A DNA stretch of 64,000 bases, from NCBI GenBank assembly GCA_963556495.2, contig OY747704.1, forward strand, positions 36,279,501 to 36,343,500. Reading direction: 5' to 3'. The notes under the pieces were generated by a model. It was given only the letters and a program-made list of their open reading frames with translations. It was not told the origin of the DNA and made no database searches. Origin of the DNA: Valencia hispanica (Eukaryota; Chordata; Actinopteri; Cyprinodontiformes; Valenciidae). The position numbers and the translations under genes were made by a program. Shown piece by piece: positions 46,715 through 57,951 of this stretch (the stretch's first letter is position 1; the number at the start of each line of letters is the position of its first letter).

Positions 46715-47284
46715 TTAATTCTTTAAGGAGTTGTTGTAGATCATGATGGCTGTGGGCAGGAATGATTTCCTGTAGCGGTCTGTGTTGCAGCGAAACAGAA
46801 GAAGCCTGCGACTGAAGACACTGTGTTGTTGTATGACTGTCTCATGAAGAGGATGCTCAGGGTTGTCCATAATGTTTTTGATTTTATGAAGAATCCTTCT
46901 TTGCATAATCATTTCCAGATGTTCCACAGTTGTCCCCAGAACAGAATCAGCCTTCTTTATCAGGTTGTTGAGCCTTTTTAAATCCCTGGCTCTGATGCTG
47001 CTACCCCAACAGATGATGGCTGAAGAGATTACACTCTCCACAACAGACTTGTAGAAGATCTCCAGCATCTTGCTGCAAACTTTAAAGGACCTAAGCTTCC
47101 TCAAGAAGTACAGTCTGCTCTGTCCCTTCTTGTAGAAGGCTTCACTGTTGCGCCTCCAGCCCAGTCTGTTGTTTAGGTGAACTCCGAGGTATTTATACTC
47201 CTCAACCACCTCCACTTCTTCACCCACAATGGAAACAGTGTTTGACTGATCCCTGTTTCTTCTGAAATCAACAATCATCTCCTA
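46715..47284 (-). pseudogene. Rex1/Babar-like RT, thumb and C-terminal domain
   Basis: An open minus-strand frame of 187 codons: MIVDFRRNRD, EYKYLGVHLNNRLGW, KKGQSRLYFLRKLRSF, then the C-terminal block SAIICWGSSIRARDLKRL, ending SFLPTAIMIYNNSLKN at 46715. KYLGV and LYFLRKL are standard post-catalytic RT motifs. It is uninterrupted, suggesting this copy is younger than the one at 38.9-40.1 kb. Confidence 0.88.
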
Positions 47285-47285
47285 C

Positions 47286-48113
47286 ATTCTCTTCCTGCTC
47301 TCCATTCTCTTCCTGCTCTCCGCGAGGATGGACGCTTTTCTCTTTCCCTCCCTACTGTTGTCTACTTCTGCATTCTTTTGTCTTGTCAACTATTTTTGGA
47401 GCCTCTCTTTGCATTCTCCTCCGGAAAGAACAACTATGGTTCTGGATCTGGTTCTGGTCAGCTGGTCTCTTGATACAATTAATCAATTTTTTTCCCGGAG
47501 AACGGCTAAAAGGGAGAGCCGAGTTGTTCCGATGGAACATCGTGGAGGATCTTGTGTCTCTCACTTTTGGCCATCGAGGACGTTGGAAACATTTATATAA
47601 TTGGATTCATGATAACCGGATATCTGCTGATTATTGCAGGTGGATTTTCTGAGGTATCGTAAACTTCAAGCTTAAAGGCAGCAATTGGCAGGCTGCCTGG
47701 GCTGCCCACTCTTCAGACAGCGAAATGATGGGCGCGTGCTTTGGATGGCCGCGACCGGTTTCTCTGTACGGAGGGTTCCCGAACCTCCCCCCCGTCCCAT
47801 TTGTGTTCTCATATGTTATGACCGATACATGTGCTTATATGTTTTTGCAGTGGTTTTTTCAGCACCTCGGCTCGGCTCCCTGTAGGGGGCTGGGCTGAGT
47901 TGCCTTTTTTTCCCCCTGTTCACCCCCCCTCCTATTGTGAATCATTTCTATCTGCTAAAAGGGGCGCTGGTAAAGCCGGCTGCTACCGCGGTCTTCCAAA
48001 TCCTGTAATGTGTTAATGTTTGTAATTGTTTGTATGATCTTGGATTGGTTGTACCGAAACTTAATTTCCCCACGGGGATTATTAAAGTATCTCTTATCTT
48101 ATCTTATCTTATC
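47286..48113 (+). mobile_element. Non-autonomous LINE-like insert with (CTTAT)n tail
   Basis: About 830 bp lie between two adjoining parts of the antisense LINE. The 3' end is 'ttccccacggggatt' then 'attaaagtatct' and five CTTAT-type repeats, closely resembling the 3' end of the LINE at 38880 (read on its own strand). The 5' edge begins with a tandem 18-bp duplication (47288-47305 and 47306-47323). The interior is GC-richer than the surroundings. Overlapping frames at 47328-47600 and 47383-47652 both start with hydrophobic segments. The second contains LWFWIWFWSAGLLIQLINFF, then VSLTFGHRGRWKHLYNWIHD. No reverse transcriptase is present. It looks like an internally deleted LINE or a SINE-like partner using the LINE's 3' recognition. 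I could not define target duplications beyond 1-2 bases. Confidence 0.7.
47383..47652 (+). CDS. Unrecognised small hydrophobic protein frame within the insert
   Basis: An 89-codon frame: a hydrophobic stretch of roughly residues 20-40 (rich in Trp, Leu, Ile and Phe), then a basic segment and FGHRGRWKHLYNWIHD, ending RWIF-stop. The alternative frame from ATG 47328 also starts with a hydrophobic leader, so the two may be one frame split by an indel near 47400-47440. I do not recognise the family. It could be a LINE ORF1-like remnant. Whether it is translated is unknown. Confidence 0.3.
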   Translation: MSTIFGASLCILLRKEQLWFWIWFWSAGLLIQLINFFPGERLKGRAELFRWNIVEDLVSLTFGHRGRWKHLYNWIHDNRISADYCRWIF

Positions 48114-49045
48114 TTTGTTTTGTTCACATTCAAGATGATTGTTTTCTACACCATGTCACAAAGCAGTCCACCAGCTCTCTGTATTCAGCTTCTTGTCCAT
48201 CTCTGATACACACAGGAATTGCTGAGTCATCTGAGTATTTCTGCAGATGAAAGGTCTTTGATTTGTACTGGAAGTCTGATGTGTACAGAGTGAAAATGAA
48301 TGAGGAGAGTACGGTCCCTTGTGGTGCTCCTGTGCTGCTGACCACCTGGTTTGACACACAATCATTCAGTCTCACAAACTGTGGTCTGTTTGTCAGGTAG
48401 TCATTGATCCAGGCTATTGTTGAGGGCTCCACCTGTGTCTTCAGGAGTTTCTGACAAAGCAAATCAGGCTGAATTGTGTTAAATGCACTGGAGAAATCAA
48501 AGAACATGATCCTTACAGTGCTGGCTGCTATGTCCAGATGACAGTGGGTTGGTTGAAGCAGGTGGATGATGGCATCTTCAACTCCAACTCCACGGCGATA
48601 CTGCAAACTGCAGCGGGTCCTGGTATGTTCTTGTTTGCTTATTCAGGTGGGCCAGTAGGAGTCTCTTCAGGACCTTCATGATGTGGGATGTCAGGACAAC
48701 AGGTCTATAGTCATTGATGACTGATGGGTGAGTTCTCTTTGGTACTGGAACAAGGCATGATGTCTTCCACAACACTGGAACCTTCTCCTGAGTTAGGCTA
48801 TGGTTAAAGAGCTGCTGCAGAATCCCACAGAGCTGCTCTGCACAGGCCTTCAGGACTCTGGGACTGAAACCATCTGGACCTGCAGCCTTGTTCCAGTTCA
48901 GTTTCTCCAGCTGCCTCTTCACCTGACTTTTAGAGACAGACAAGTGGGAGGGGGAGGCAAAGGGGGGTAGCAGCATCTTCTGACTTTGTTGAAGACAAAC
49001 TACTGGAATCAGAAGAGTCCATGACTGTGGTGAAGTATAAAACAT
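48114..49045 (-). pseudogene. Rex1/Babar-like RT, fingers and palm
   Basis: Minus-strand frame 49045-48578 contains LNWNKAAGPDGFSPRVLKAC, then WKTSCLVPVPK and INDYRPVVLTSHIMKVLKRL, the RT fingers. After a frameshift near 48590, frame 48606-48130 gives FFDFSSAFNTIQPDLL, WINDYLTN, GAPQGTVLSSFIFTLYTSDF and KYSDDSAI, where SDD is the catalytic pair region. It ends FVTWCRKQ just before the insertion at 48113. The order and motif spellings are those of CR1/jockey-group fish LINEs. Confidence 0.87.
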
Positions 49046-49164
49046 CTGAGGTGTGACAGGAAAGCTGTGGGTCAGAGGAGGGTGGGATGTCTGTTTGGCT
49101 GGGGATAGGAGTGGATGATGCTGAGCTAGTTCTTGAACTGAACCTATTGAATAATACCTTCAGT

Positions 49165-49539
49165 TCATTGGCTCTGTCCAGGCTTCAAGCTATCCATTTC
49201 TTCCTGTGCTTGAAGCCTGTGATCTTTTTCATTCCTGACCAGACATATCTGATATTGTTTCTCTGTAGTTTGTTCTCCAGCTTCTTCCTGTATGCCTCCT
49301 TGCTGTCTCTGATCTTGACTATAAGTTGTTTCTGTATATGCCTCAATAATTCCCGGTCTCCCTCCTTGAAGGCTGTTTTTTTCTTGTTTCTTCCGGTCAC
49401 TGGTGATCCAGGGTTTGTTATTAGGGAAACATCTCACTTTTCTGGTGGGGATGATGTTGTCAACACAGAAGGTTATATAGTCAGTCACACTCTTAGTCAT
49501 GGCATTGATGTCCTCTCCATGTGCTTTGCAAAAAGTCAT
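49165..49539 (-). pseudogene. Rex1/Babar-like LINE, linker upstream of RT
   Basis: Frame 49539-49165 begins with VTDYITFCVDNIIPTRKV and NNKPWITSD. After a frameshift a second frame gives AFKEGDRELLRHIQKQL, then EAYRKKLENKLQRNNIRYVW and KITGFKH. These blocks precede the RT domain in this LINE family (NKPW and W..MK.ITGFK are characteristic). Continuity with 48114-49045 is clear. Sequence 49550-49850 probably continues upstream. Confidence 0.78.
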
Positions 49540-49859
49540 CCAGTTTGTGGTCTCAAATCAACCCTGCAGTGGTTCTTCAGCTTCCTGTGACAATTTTCTC
49601 ACAGTTCTTTTCTTGTGGCTCACAGTTCTTTTTGTCTGCACAAGTGGTTTATATTCCGAGCAGAGAAAAACAAGATTGTGATCTGATTGTCGAGGAGGAG
49701 GTCTTGGTTTGGACATGTATGCACCCTTTACATTTGCATAAAACAAATCTAAGGTCTTGTTTTCCTTTGTGGACCAGATGACAACCTGTTGAAGGTGGCT
49801 TTATGGACCGCTGCATACTGTCCTTGCGCCTTGCAGCAGCAGCTTACAGCGGTGCTTTG

Positions 49860-50335
49860 TCGTAATGTAGTCCCAAGTCTAAATCGGCTCCTGTAATTCC
49901 TTGGTGCTACTTCTTACTTTTCATTTGCAGTCGATATGATTATTGAGTTTACCAGTAAAAATTATGTTCATTATTGATTATTTTAATCACTTTTGTACAC
50001 AAAATGCTGGTGGGTACCATTCACTTACATTGCTTTATGCTAGGCTAAAGCAAACAAACTGCTGCCAGATCGGGAGAATTACGGGGCTGGTTATAAAATG
50101 CTTTTTTCTCACTTATCTAACTCTGGGGAATATGGCAAAAGACACATTTTGGCTTAGAGGTGGAATATCCCTTTAAAGTAAACAGACATAACAATTTGCA
50201 CCAGGGTTTACAACTTTATTTTGTTGTATAAAATTATTAGGTTTCCTGTTTCTACCCTAAAGAAGTAGTATAAGGGCAGCATTTTTTCCTATTCCTTTTA
50301 TTTTGTCTTTTTGTCAACATAAAAGATAAATAGGA
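49860..50335. other. No gene seen
   Basis: About 475 bp between the Rex1/Babar-like LINE and the L1 remnant. 50060-50180 ends in 'ggaatatccctttaa', suggestive of an old short repeat. Confidence 0.4.
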
Positions 50336-50339
50336 ATGA

Positions 50340-51060
50340 AGCAAACTACATAAAAAAAAACATTGGGTGACAGTTCTCATACACTTTAGTCTGTTGCATA
50401 AAGGTCTTTACTGTCCATTTCCACCAGTTCCGATTAAAGGCATCCATTTTGATTTGCAACAGAAATGTCAGTTTCTCCCTTTTATAAATCATCTCCAAAA
50501 TTTCCATCCATTGTTTTACTTTCGGGGACTTTCTTCACAGCCACCATCCTTATTTTAAAGACATCCTCTTTTTTAATCATACCCTCTGGAATCAGACAAT
50601 ACTATAAAACCAGTGCATCCCTAAGAACTTTACACTGAAGAAGTCCATCTATCAGCCCAACAACTTCTGACCAAAAATGTTGTAATTTATCACAGGACCA
50701 AAAGACATGTAGTTGATTTGCATTCATGTGACCACATTCTCTCCAGCATTTTTGTATTGCTTTAATTTGTTTAATTTTAACATAAAGTGTAATAAAATGT
50801 CCTATTAAATTCTTCTTAAATGTCCTTTAAATTATTCTCTCTAGCTTCTGGAGGTTGTGGAGTTGAATTGCGTTTTGCACATCAAATGCCAATCACCCTC
50901 TGAAATTTCCGTTTACATTTCTTTTTTCATTAGATTTTTGCATAGTAAGACTTGTTCCTATTGCATTTTTAATGCAAGTATAAAGTTTAGAAACTCATTT
51001 GGATTGCAACTGTGTAAAAAAGTTCAGTATCATTTTTACCAACATACTACTGTTGACTAA
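50340..51060 (-). pseudogene. L1-type LINE, C-terminal zinc-knuckle region
   Basis: Read on the minus strand near 50750-50640, the translation gives KCWRECGHMNANQLHVFWSCDKLQ split over short frames. This is the CWxxC...HVFWSC cysteine/histidine motif at the C-terminus of L1-clade ORF2 proteins. FWSEVVGLIDGLLQC follows. Upstream, weaker similarity continues to about 51000. Frameshifts are frequent. It is probably the same L1 copy as 51630-51970, separated by the dispersed repeat. Confidence 0.72.
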
Positions 51061-51109
51061 TAACTGTGGTTTTACCTGAGTGTCCTCGAAGTGTCTCAGC
51101 TGCAAATCC

Positions 51110-51622
51110 TGGAGCAATTCTTTATTTTACGGATGAAGACCTAATAACAAGAGTGGACTTTTCGCGGTATGGTGTTTGCATTCAGACTGTCAGGTAATGT
51201 TCCGGGAAAGCTTGAGGGGTGTGGGGCGGTGGGGAAAAAGGGAGAGGGTCAGGAAACGCTGTGAGCGCACATGTTGATGACGTATAAATGTCACTATTTT
51301 CCTTTCAGCTTCTTCGTCAATTTCTCTTAAGCGTTTCCATGTGCGCAAAATTGCACACATCACAAAGACGAGCACTGCGAGTAGATCTGCTGTTTCATCG
51401 ACCATCTTTGCAATAATCCCTTTGTTTGGGGAAATGATATATACGCCTGCCGCACTAAGTTAACGTCATATCCACATACAATCCCCCACTCCCCCACACC
51501 CCTCAGACATTCATCAGGATCCTCCGGTACATTTCTTGCTGTGTGAAAGCAGCCGAAAGGCAATGTTCCGGAAAAACACAACTCCGCAACTGTCTGCAAA
51601 TATTCCAGAACTTCTGTCTGAA
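51110..51622. repeat. Dispersed repeat, copy 2 (longer), inserted in an L1
   Basis: 51123-51225 and 51370-51475 match 2570-2782. The block 51226-51369, present only here, suggests either an internal insertion or a deletion in copy 1. Sequence continues to about 51620 with 'atgttccgg', a string also at 51197. It lies between two L1 ORF2 segments, which implies that it inserted into the L1. Terminal repeats were not resolved. Confidence 0.6.
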
Positions 51623-51629
51623 AACGGCT

Positions 51630-51970
51630 TTACAGTAAAGTTATCCTCTTCCTGGGATCTAAGATGTTTCTCTCGCAGTCTGGCCTGAGGTGGGATTCTG
51701 CTCTGGGTCAGCTCTACCTGTTTCCATTTAGCAGTATAGTCTGGGGAGCACCAGCAAACTATATATTTCATTTGGGCTGAGTAAAAATATTCACTTAAAT
51801 TTGGTAGAGAGTGTCCTCCCTGCTCTTTCTCTAACTGCAATGTTTTGAATTTCACCCTTGGCCTCCTGCCTTCCCATTTAAGCCTCGAAATTTGTCTATC
51901 CCAGACTGTGAACTGGGATTCTGTGGTTCTAATTGGCAGAGTGACAAACAGGTATATGGGCAGCATTTTT
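51630..51970 (-). pseudogene. L1-type LINE, post-RT region
   Basis: From 51966 downwards: MLPIYLFVTLPIRTTESQF, then LKWEGRRPRVKFKTLQLEK, QGGHSLPNLSEYFYSAQMKY and SPDYTAKWKQVE. The sequence W.GRRPR.K..TLQ...GG.SLPNL..Y is the conserved region after the RT domain of L1-clade ORF2. The frame is open until about 51630, where the inserted repeat begins. Confidence 0.85.
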
Positions 51971-52019
51971 TAAATCACATACCTAATTTATACGTGTACA
52001 TCATAGTAAATGGAGTGTC

Positions 52020-52136
52020 AACATCCATCCATCTATCCATCCATTTTCTGTAACTGTGCAGGTTTGCATCTCCAGCAGTCACGGGGCGATAGGCGGGGTT
52101 TACCCTGGACAGGTCGCCAGTCCATCGCAGGAGTGT
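52020..52136 (-). mobile_element. V-SINE-type SINE, 3' end
   Basis: 'catccatccatctatccatc', 'cgataggcggggtttaccct' and 'gacaggtcgccagtccatcg' are the reverse complement of the SINE 3' half. It is truncated after about 115 bp. Confidence 0.8.
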
Positions 52137-52607
52137 CAACATAAACCCTACAAATACAAAATAAGCAGACACTTTAAGTGACCTAAATATGTTTTGAACA
52201 AATGTCTCAAAGTGAAGTCCAAACTCTCTAAACACCAACAATCTAATCATGTCTGTTATAAACTGAAACATTCAATGTTTTGTCCATAGTTCCCCTGTTA
52301 AACATTTAAACAGCTAATAACTCTTTCAACGTATAATTTTCCCCCTTTGAGATATAAATTACCATGTTTTCCCAGAATTAAAGTAGAAATTGGTTAGGAT
52401 TGAAAGTGTATTTGTAATAATGTAGTCAATACCTGTTAATCTCTATGTTTATTAAGGTCCACTCTTTTATCACATATTGTACTATACAGGGTTTGAAGAT
52501 TTTTTTTCTCTTTTCTCTCAGTTGAAGGATTTGCCAAATTATTAGGGAAACCCTATACAAAACATGCATCTGAAATATTTTTGTGAAGTTGAAGCAGCTC
52601 ACATGTA

Positions 52608-53152
52608 AGGCGAATTTCCACTATCTGAACTTCAGGGTAATTTAACCATATCACTTTCTAGCGGTGTAATCTGTTGGCCCTCTCCTCTTAGCCACCATGT
52701 CTTTATAATACAATCGGCCCTTTAAGGAATCAGCTAAGACTTCCGCATATCACACAGTTTCAGCAAAGAGTAGCGTCACTGATCAGCGCAAAAAGGCGTC
52801 CAGAACAGTAGAAATAACAAGAGATCGACTTGGAAGAAGCAGGCCTTGTTGCTGCATTTCTGTTCGCTGTCGTTATAAACTGCTTCACCAGTAACTCTTC
52901 TTATTTTCACAAAGCCAGTTGTTTATGAATCCTGCTCATTTCCTTCTGAATTACAACCAATCAGCAAGACGTAACCACAGCTCCCACTGAGCGACTCAAT
53001 CGGGCCATTTCGAGTAAATACCCCCATTCAGGTACTACGTTGGTTCCTGAAATGGCCCCGAACATGGCCCTGTCGGCCCAATAAAGTGGAGACGTGCATA
53101 TCGGGAAGTTCCGGTCAAATTACTCTGAAGTTCCGATAGTGGAAACGTGCCT
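52608..53152. mobile_element. Inverted-repeat MITE, 545 bp
   Basis: The left end 'aggcgaatttccactatc' and the inverted right end 'aggcacgtttccactatc' match with few differences. The inner match extends over 'gaacttcag(a/g)gtaattt', giving TIRs of about 40 bp. A second copy of the motif ('gtggagacgtgc') lies inside the right TIR at about 53088-53099. No transposase. Flanking bases are gta and tta, so a degenerate TWA target (PIF/Harbinger) is possible but not clear. Confidence 0.78.
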
Positions 53153-53159
53153 TTAGAGT

Positions 53160-56100
53160 GAAAAGCCATATGAGTACATGCTCAAGAATGTTAGTTTTCT
53201 GAACGGACAGAACATAAATTTCTTTTTCTTAAAAGGCCAGAATTCTCTTTGTTTTTAATGATGCAGCTAGCTTAACAACATGAAAAAAAAACTAAGTGTA
53301 TTTTGCTCTGAAATGATTTGAAGTCATTGTTACAGATTTCAGTTATTTTTATCTTTATCATCGTTTTTATAAAGCTAATGCTAACATGAACAGTGTATTA
53401 TGAGTTGTGCAGTCTGCAGACATATCTGATTAATAAAGCAAACGGACCCTTTCATAGGAAATATGCACGTTTTGTCAAAGTTGTGGTCTGTAGCTGATAT
53501 ACCGGCTTACTTTCACCACTGAATACATGGGACTAGAGTCCTGAGCTTTGAGTCCAAGTCAAGTCTAAAGTCTCTTTTTGTGACTTTTGTGTGATTTAAA
53601 TAGAAGCCAAAGACTTAAATCACCATCTCTGATATTGACATCACTATCTGCAATTTGTTTTTCACATCAAGGTTTAAAGCAGGTCTAAAGCATCACTTAT
53701 GATCAAATGATTCATTCAGTCACAGCTGTGCTTTAATAAAAGGCAGAATGGATGTTGCCATTGTCAGTGATATTACCCATTTATGCACTCTCCACTATTC
53801 TTTGTGTGTCGCAAAAGGGAAAAAAGAAAAATTACTCTTTGAATGATCTTCTCCCTGAAGGTCCACTTCCTCAAAAGATTAGAAAATAACTAAAACAAAT
53901 GTGACTAGCATCTCCGTCCTCTCAATCCTTTTAAAAACATGTATGAAATAAAACAACCAAGAAAAGAAACATTTTAAAAAATACATCTGACAGACAGAAT
54001 AGAAAAATAATGTAATGCTGTCGCCTTCTTTGTGAACATTCAAAGCACTACCCTAATTAAGGCAGCAAACAATAAATAAGCATCTTAGGGCAAGATATCT
54101 TCAGGCTTGTTCTAAAACTGTCACCTTGCTTTCCAAACTAGCTGGACGGAAACTACAACAACAGATTGATTTGTTTGTGCTAATGTACTCCTGGAAGACA
54201 ATACATGAAGCTCTGAGCCAAAGAGAAAGTCTTGACCAAGCAGAAAAAAGTGACCAATCAGTGTTGGAAAGAATAACATTAACATGTTGAGGCCATTTGG
54301 GTGAAGATACCATCTGGCTCAAGTTGCTGTCAAATGATGAACTGTCCCTGTAGGAATTACAGTTCCGGGCTAATATTCCTTTTTATTAATCAGTCTTTTT
54401 TTCTGATTTTCATTGAAGTCTACTGTTGGTTTTGCGTTGATGTTTTGTTGCAATTTCTTGAATTTAATTGTAATGCAATCTGTAACTTTAGTTTTACAAA
54501 GTCACTCAAATATTCAAATACTTAATATGTTTCCAACCGTTTTAAAGAGGATCTGCATTGCATAGCATGATAAGTCAGATCAAAACAATGACAAAAATGA
54601 ATAGGCTCCAGGTCACTTTGCCCTTTTTTTTCAATTCATACTTTTGTTATCTTCCTAATCCCAAAACTACCAGTTTTAGCCATGATGAATGTTTTACAAT
54701 TCTGTGCGCATGTTTGAGAGGTACCGCAAGGAGAACTTGGGTTATTATACTGGAAGATAAACTCTTTTCTATAGCTGCATTTGCTTGAATAATTGTGTGA
54801 ATTTTAAGCTGGAATCTAGTTATTTAACTGTTTTTCGTGTTTTGTGGATAACTTACATATGTTCACCTGTTGATTTTGTGATTGTTATTTTGACTGATTT
54901 CCTTGAGAAGTTCTGATATTCTATTTTGGTCCTCTCCTTCCCTTTTTCTTCTTGTTTTTTTCCTATCCTTGCCTCTCCTTTTTGCTTCATTATTATTAAG
55001 CTTTATATGTTTCCATTGCACACTTTCAGATTTATCCTCAAACATTTCACAACACATAGTTCTACTCTTTGTCATATGCATAAGAAGCCCTCATAAATCT
55101 TTAAAGAAATGAAAACACTAATTTTCTATCCTCACGGAGAATGACTTTTCAAACATTTTACTATCCTTGTTTGAGGTAATCATGGGAGTGGTATTGCTTT
55201 TAGTGGAATTTCAGTCTCTTAATGTCCTCATAACTGTGGAATGAAGACATCTTTTTGTCATCTGTCTGAACATGGCACAAATTAAGAACATGTTCTGCAA
55301 ACTTTTTATTTTGGGCATATAATACATAATTGGGAATCTGATTAATTACTTTTTAAAGAATGTTATGTGATCTAAAGTGACAATCATTTAATCAATTAAT
55401 CCGTATGTTTATCATCTTCTTGTACACATGATGTAAAATAAAAATAATCTCTAGTAAAACAGAAAAAGAGAAAAATCTTGAGTACTTTTATCAATAAAGA
55501 CTTGCAGTTTTTATTCAGTCATTTCATTGCTTTCATTGCTTTTTATGAGTCAGTTACACTCCTAATGTTTCTGAAATGCGATTTGCTTTTTGTTTTGTTT
55601 TTCTCTGCAGTTTTTTCTTTTGGTGATTTAAGAGAGAAATTTCAGAACCAGCAATATGTTGGTGCAATAATTTAAAAGAATGCCTACATAACTATACTTT
55701 TTTGTAATTGTATTTTTAAAAATATTTTTAATTTGTACCCTGACTTGTTACTTGTTCTTTTTAAGGCTGTTTTATTGTTTGAAAGGTCATGGTTTTCAGT
55801 ACTACCCACGCCTATGAAATAGCAACAGACTTCAAGGAGTTAGTAAGTCACAGTGTGAACAGCATTTTTATTCTTCCCTCCAGTAAAGAGTTGTTTTACA
55901 TTCAGATTGAGAATGTGAGCACATCTCAGTTTTGTACAAAGCAGAATTACTTATTTTTACACACATGCCTCAAAACCCTGTGAACAGTGTGATGAGGAAG
56001 ATGAGGTTGAGTTGATATTAGATTATCCAATTCAGTGAGCATTTTAAAAAACCTTTACATAAATTTTGAATTGGTTGTTTTTTTTAGCTATTCTGCGATT

Positions 56101-56270
56101 ATTTCTGCTTTGTCATATGCTATTTTACCTGCAACCACTCTCCAGACCAAAACCACAAACAAAGCTTGTGTTTTCTATTTACATTATTTAGCTTTATTTC
56201 CCCACCCAAGGAACTAAGAAGCAATGTTTTTCCTGAGAATAAGACAAACTAAGAAGTTTTTGCATGTTAG
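53160..56270. other. No gene seen: 3.1 kb AT-rich sequence
   Basis: Frames such as 54301-54525, 54558-54788 and 55478-55675 are short, hydrophobic and unremarkable. No TE signature was recognised. Confidence 0.48.
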
Positions 56271-56274
56271 CAAA

Positions 56275-57062
56275 ATACCTACACTCGCTGTAGTTATGGA
56301 CTCAGAGCGGAACTTCCAGGGTCACATAATGGCAATAACAAGGTCAGCCTTCTATCGCCCGAAGAACATTTCTAGAATTAAAGGACTAATGTCGCAACAG
56401 GACCTCAAAACTCAACCATGCGTTTATCTTTACTCGGATTGATTACTGCAACAGCATCTTCACAGGTCTGCCTAAAAATTCAATTAGACAGCAGCAGCTG
56501 ATCTAGAACGCTGCTGTTCGTGTCCTCACTAGAACCAGGAAAGTAGAGCACATCACCCCAGCTCTAACGACTTTATACTGGCTCCCTGTAGCTCAGAGAA
56601 TAGACTTCAAAATACTTTTACTAGTTTTTAAATCATTGAATGGCTTAGCACCAAAGTATATTGAAGATCTACTGTTACTATAACAACCCACCAGGCCACT
56701 GAGGTCCTCTAATTACAGTCTACTCAACATCCCTAGAATTAGAACCAAACATGGAGAAGCAGCTTTCAGTTTATATGCTCCTCTAATCTGGAAAAAACTT
56801 CCAGACAACTGCAAAGCTGCTGAAACACTGAGTTATTTTAAATCACAACTAAAAACTTATCTGTTTAGAGCTGTCTTTGAGTAATGCTTTGATGTATCAT
56901 GTTTTGTGTGTGCTTCTTGCTTTATTGCTGTTTTTGCTTTATATGCTTTGTCTGTGTTTTACTGCTAATTTTATTTTAACTCTTAATCATGTAAAGCACC
57001 TTGAATTACCTTGTTGATGAATATGTGCTATACAAATAAAATTACCTTGCCTTGCATTGCCT
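56275..57062 (+). pseudogene. L2-type LINE, post-RT region to 3' end
   Basis: The translation follows the 12.6-13.4 kb L2 copy block by block: AVVMDSERNFQGHIMAITRS, LKTQPCVYLYSD, RKVEHITPALTTLYWLPVAQ, LLVFKSLNGLAPKYIEDLLL, FSLYAPLIWKKLPDNCKAAE and LFRAVFE-stop at about 56883. The 3' UTR ends 'ataaaattaccttgccttgc'. Internal stops and a frameshift near 56430 make it dead. It is 5' truncated just after the RT palm. Confidence 0.9.
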
Positions 57063-57345
57063 TTATTAGGCACACCAAACTGGTACCCTATTGACTTCAA
57101 AAGTTTAGTTCTTTGTTGTTTAGATTCAACAACTAAGCATTTCTCAAAGGTTTTGGTCCATACCGAAACAATAACATCATGGATGCAGATTTGTCAGCTG
57201 CCTCCTTAAGGTGCTTGGTTGTATTGAGATCTGGTCACTGTGGAGGCCACTGAAGTATGGTGGATTCATTATCATGTTTAAAAAACAGTTTGAGATCATT
57301 TGAGCTTTGTGAAGTAGCAATCGGAAGTCATAATCTTTTTTTATT
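57063..57345. mobile_element. DNA-transposon-like repeat fragment
   Basis: 'gtattgagatctggtcactg', 'tggaggccactgaagta', 'tcattatcatgtttaaaaaa' and 'gtttgagatcatttgagctt' recall a common fish repeat (Tc1/mariner-like, from memory). It starts immediately after the L2 3' end and stops near 57345. No coding frame. Confidence 0.45.
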
Positions 57346-57349
57346 TGGT

Positions 57350-57885
57350 AAGTCATTTCTGTTGTCTTAACCTTGAGATACTTTTAAATTATTTAGTTTT
57401 TTTGTTGTTTGATGTACAGTACAGCCTGTACAGGAAAGTTTAGTGTAAATTAGATAGAAATAATATATTCAATTTACAGATAGACAAACTTCTACTTGCT
57501 GTGCACTGCCTGCTTTTGAGATGTTTAGGGTTTTTATAAACAGAACCTATAATTGTGTATTTGTTCATTTTTTTGTCACTTTTTCATCTACATCCATAGC
57601 ACCCAGCCTCAACTGACTTGTGTGTACTGATAAAACATTAAAAAGCAAATGTGAAGAGTCTTTTATCTTTTATATTATTTTTTTATTTTATTTTATTTAT
57701 TATGAGAAAAGCAAATATTTCCCTACAGCAATTCTCCTCCTTACACACGCATACACACGCACACGGAACATTTTTCATCCCGGTAGGTCATCTACCTGCT
57801 GTGGTACATCTGATGTACTGGCACTTTCTCCTTTCCTCTGATTAGCTTGAAAGGAAGTGGCTGAAGGCCATCAGGGCTATAGTGT
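57350..57885. other. No gene seen
   Basis: AT-rich sequence. The frames at 57620-57845 read across a T-rich stretch and 'cacacgcatacacacgcacac'. Confidence 0.45.
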
Positions 57886-57886
57886 G

Positions 57887-57888
<2 letters not shown>

Positions 57889-57950
<62 letters not shown>
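57889..57950. repeat. (GT)n microsatellite
   Basis: About 61 bases of GT without interruption. Confidence 0.97.

Positions 57951-57951
<1 letters not shown>

Larger units (their letters stand above)
46655..49850 (-). mobile_element. Rex1/Babar-like LINE, near-complete RT, split by an 830-bp insertion
   Basis: One antisense LINE copy runs from its 5' part near 49850 to its 3' end near 46655 ('atactttattgatccca' plus strand). Its coding sequence is interrupted at 47286-48113 by another element on the opposite strand. The two sides join in register: the right side ends at N-K-T-K and the left side begins E-M-I-V-D-F. The 5' limit is approximate; no endonuclease motifs were recognised there. Confidence 0.85.
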
